Positions 62,375 to 64,000 of a stretch of DNA of 64,000 bases are shown piece by piece (the first letter of the stretch is position 1; every line of letters begins with the position of its first letter). The translations under genes were made by a program, and so were the position numbers. The stretch comes from Oleiphilus messinensis (lineage in GTDB: Bacteria; Pseudomonadota; Gammaproteobacteria; Pseudomonadales; Oleiphilaceae): assembly GCF_002162375.1 (NCBI RefSeq), contig NZ_CP021425.1, forward strand, positions 4,233,001 to 4,297,000, in the 5' to 3' direction. The notes beneath the pieces are model-generated. The model was not told the origin of the DNA. It saw only the letters and a program-made list of their open reading frames with translations, and made no database searches.

Positions 62375-63862
62375 ATGAGTAATCAGTTAAAAGTTTTAAT
62401 GGAACTACGTCCCTGTTTCGACGGCTTTGCCGGTATTCCACAGGACACCCGTATCACCTATAACCTGCTCTCCCAACTTGATAACATCGCACTTCATGGT
62501 CACGTTCTTGACCGCGGAATCAGCGCAGCAGGCTTTCCCTGGAAAAGCAACGCCGGAAAAGCAGCTGCGTTATTTAACATGTCTCAGTATATTGGCTTGC
62601 TTGAAGAAGGCCGCGCCAAAAACGGTGTATTGTCAAAATTGAGTCGCGGTTCTGCCCTGCCCGAGCTGTTGAGAACCGCAATTTACAACCTGATTAATTT
62701 AATTTCACCCCGTCAACAGCAACTCCACGCCATTGATGCCGAGTTTTTCAGTGACTACCTGTGGCGTAAACTGTTTGAAAAAACGTTGAAACTGGAAGAC
62801 CGGGAACGCATTCTCGAGACAACATTCTGGGGTTCGTCCATGGGTTGGGCCCAGATGAACAGTGCTCTGGTGTACGGTTGGCCTGCATTACGGCTGGATA
62901 CCCGTCCCTGGGATATTTACATTTCACAAACCCCTTTCCCCGGTCAAATCAGCCCGAGCACACAGCTGGTCGTTCGCTTTCATGATGCTATGCCGATTCA
63001 GTTGCCCCACACCGTGTATAAAATCGGTCTCCATCAAAAACTCTTCTTCAGCGCACTTAAACGCAATGCGCCCCATGCTCATTTCGTCTGTAATTCCGCC
63101 AGCACCCAAACTCAACTGTTGAAGCTATTCCCGGAGGTGGAATCAAGAAGTCATATTGTGCCCTGCTGCCTGACCGATGATTTCTATCCAGAACCTGCTG
63201 ATGCCATTGAAAACATTATTGCCAAGCGCTCAGCCTCCCTCACCGAAAAAGGGTCGGCCCCCCCTGCGCCACCGGTGGATATGAAAGGTCGGTATTTACT
63301 CGCTGTAGGTACCATGGAGCCCCGTAAAAACTACAACACATTGATTGATGCCTGGGATCAACTCTGCAACACGCCAGGTGATCACCCCAGCCTGGTGTTG
63401 ATCGCCAACCCTGGCTGGAACAGCGAAGCACTGATCAAGAAAATAAAACAATATCAATCTGATGCCATGCGCAAGACGGACTCTGCCCCGACAATCTACG
63501 TGCTACAAGGCGTGCCGATCTACGAATTGAGAAAACTCTACTCAAGTGCATCTGCCGTCGTGGTACCCAGCTATGGTGAAGGTTTTTCCTATTCAGGCAT
63601 CGAGGGCATGTTATGCAACGCGCCTGTCATCGCATCCAATATTGAGACACATCAGGAGGTTTATGGTGACCATGCCCGGTATTTCAATCCCTATTCCCCC
63701 GAATCACTGATGCGTGCTCTGCAAGCCCATTTAAGCGAACCGGCTAACCATTTGGCAGAAACAACCCGGAATGCAGCACAATATGCAATGCAATATACCA
63801 GCACAACTATCTCCAAAGCCTGGGACAATACACTGGAAAATATTCGACATGTAACAAAATGA
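62375..63862 (+). CDS. GT4-type glycosyltransferase
   Basis: A 495-residue glycosyltransferase of the GT-B fold that probably adds a sugar to a surface polysaccharide or glycolipid. The N-terminal half has VVRFHDAMPIQLPH and VCNSASTQTQLLKLFP. The C-terminal half has LLAVGTMEPRKNYNTLIDAW, LYSSASAVVVPSYGEGFSY and GMLCNAPVIASNIETHQEVY, the donor-binding region with the E-x7-E pattern (EGFSYSGIE). AAGG lies six bases before the ATG. A surface-polysaccharide cluster may follow to the right. Confidence 0.9.
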   Translation: MSNQLKVLMELRPCFDGFAGIPQDTRITYNLLSQLDNIALHGHVLDRGISAAGFPWKSNAGKAAALFNMSQYIGLLEEGRAKNGVLSKLSRGSALPELLRTAIYNLINLISPRQQQLHAIDAEFFSDYLWRKLFEKTLKLEDRERILETTFWGSSMGWAQMNSALVYGWPALRLDTRPWDIYISQTPFPGQISPSTQLVVRFHDAMPIQLPHTVYKIGLHQKLFFSALKRNAPHAHFVCNSASTQTQLLKLFPEVESRSHIVPCCLTDDFYPEPADAIENIIAKRSASLTEKGSAPPAPPVDMKGRYLLAVGTMEPRKNYNTLIDAWDQLCNTPGDHPSLVLIANPGWNSEALIKKIKQYQSDAMRKTDSAPTIYVLQGVPIYELRKLYSSASAVVVPSYGEGFSYSGIEGMLCNAPVIASNIETHQEVYGDHARYFNPYSPESLMRALQAHLSEPANHLAETTRNAAQYAMQYTSTTISKAWDNTLENIRHVTK

Positions 63863-63957
63863 ACACTGTCGATCTAATTATTGACCGTCTAATATTAGAA
63901 AGAGCCTCTAATTAAGTGGGTTCTCATTAAACCGGTTTCAAGCTGTACAAGGGCAAG

Positions 63958-64000
63958 ATGGATAAAGAACTGATTGATGATCCCGTATTTATGGATTTGT
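63958..64000 (+). CDS. possible start of another gene, cut by the window edge
   Basis: An ATG at 63958 opens a frame reading MDKELIDDPVFMDL to the end of the window. The upstream GGGCAAG is only a weak ribosome site. Too short to identify. Confidence 0.25.
   Translation, partial: MDKELIDDPVFMDL

Overview
The window looks like the chromosome of a marine, lipid- or hydrocarbon-associated gammaproteobacterium (Ketobacter/Alcanivorax/Marinobacter-like). The grounds are: a DUF4212 plus acetate-type symporter pair next to a DUF294 nucleotidyltransferase and a DnaQ-like exonuclease, FabA, a second Lon, a Pil-Chp-like chemosensory operon and several lipid genes. This is inference from gene content; no rRNA or marker gene is present. 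I recognised no tRNA, rRNA or CRISPR array.

Left part (1-11.6 kb). After a gene fragment and a small membrane protein comes a tight minus-strand operon for glycerol/ether-lipid type metabolism: AGPS-like flavoprotein, GlpD-type dehydrogenase and FGGY kinase, with a divergent AraC regulator. An IS1380-family element follows. It sits between the frameshifted tail of an amino-acid-type solute-binding protein and an intact protein with two such domains. A Smr-domain protein is next.

Acetate-linked block (11.6-18.3 kb). A DUF294/CBS/cNMP protein, a 3'-5' exonuclease and an unknown gene run on plus; DUF4212 and the symporter run on minus. Both promoter regions carry copies of one palindrome, TTAGACYAARGTCTAA-like, which suggests a shared regulator.

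Cell envelope and ion transport (18.4-29 kb). A class A penicillin-binding protein lacks the usual extra domain between its two catalytic parts. It is followed by a nine-gene Mrp/Mbh-like cation/proton antiporter operon (E-F-G-[DUF4040-MbhE-B fusion]-C-D-D-small protein-D) with three large NuoL/M/N-type subunits and no hydrogenase or NADH module.

Mixed block (29-40.5 kb): a GGDEF/EAL protein, a HIT protein, two methyltransferases, a MerR regulator, an acyl-CoA:carboxylate CoA-transferase, a DUF2971 protein, an SGNH esterase and a Lon protease.

Acyl-chain block (40.7-50.5 kb): a type II thioesterase, a free-standing acyl carrier protein, a flavin-dependent halogenase with an altered motif, a 1521-residue single-chain biotin carboxylase with two carboxyltransferase parts, FabA and a PlsC-like acyltransferase. 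Together they could supply and modify carrier-bound acyl chains.

Right part (50.5-64 kb). A long non-coding region with a helically phased TTACAY array precedes a chemosensory operon: PilG-like, PilH-like, CheW, a periplasmic leucine-type binding protein, a PilJ-like receptor, a ChpA-like hybrid kinase and two CheW-like proteins. No methyltransferase or methylesterase is present. A small P-loop kinase and a glycosyltransferase close the window.
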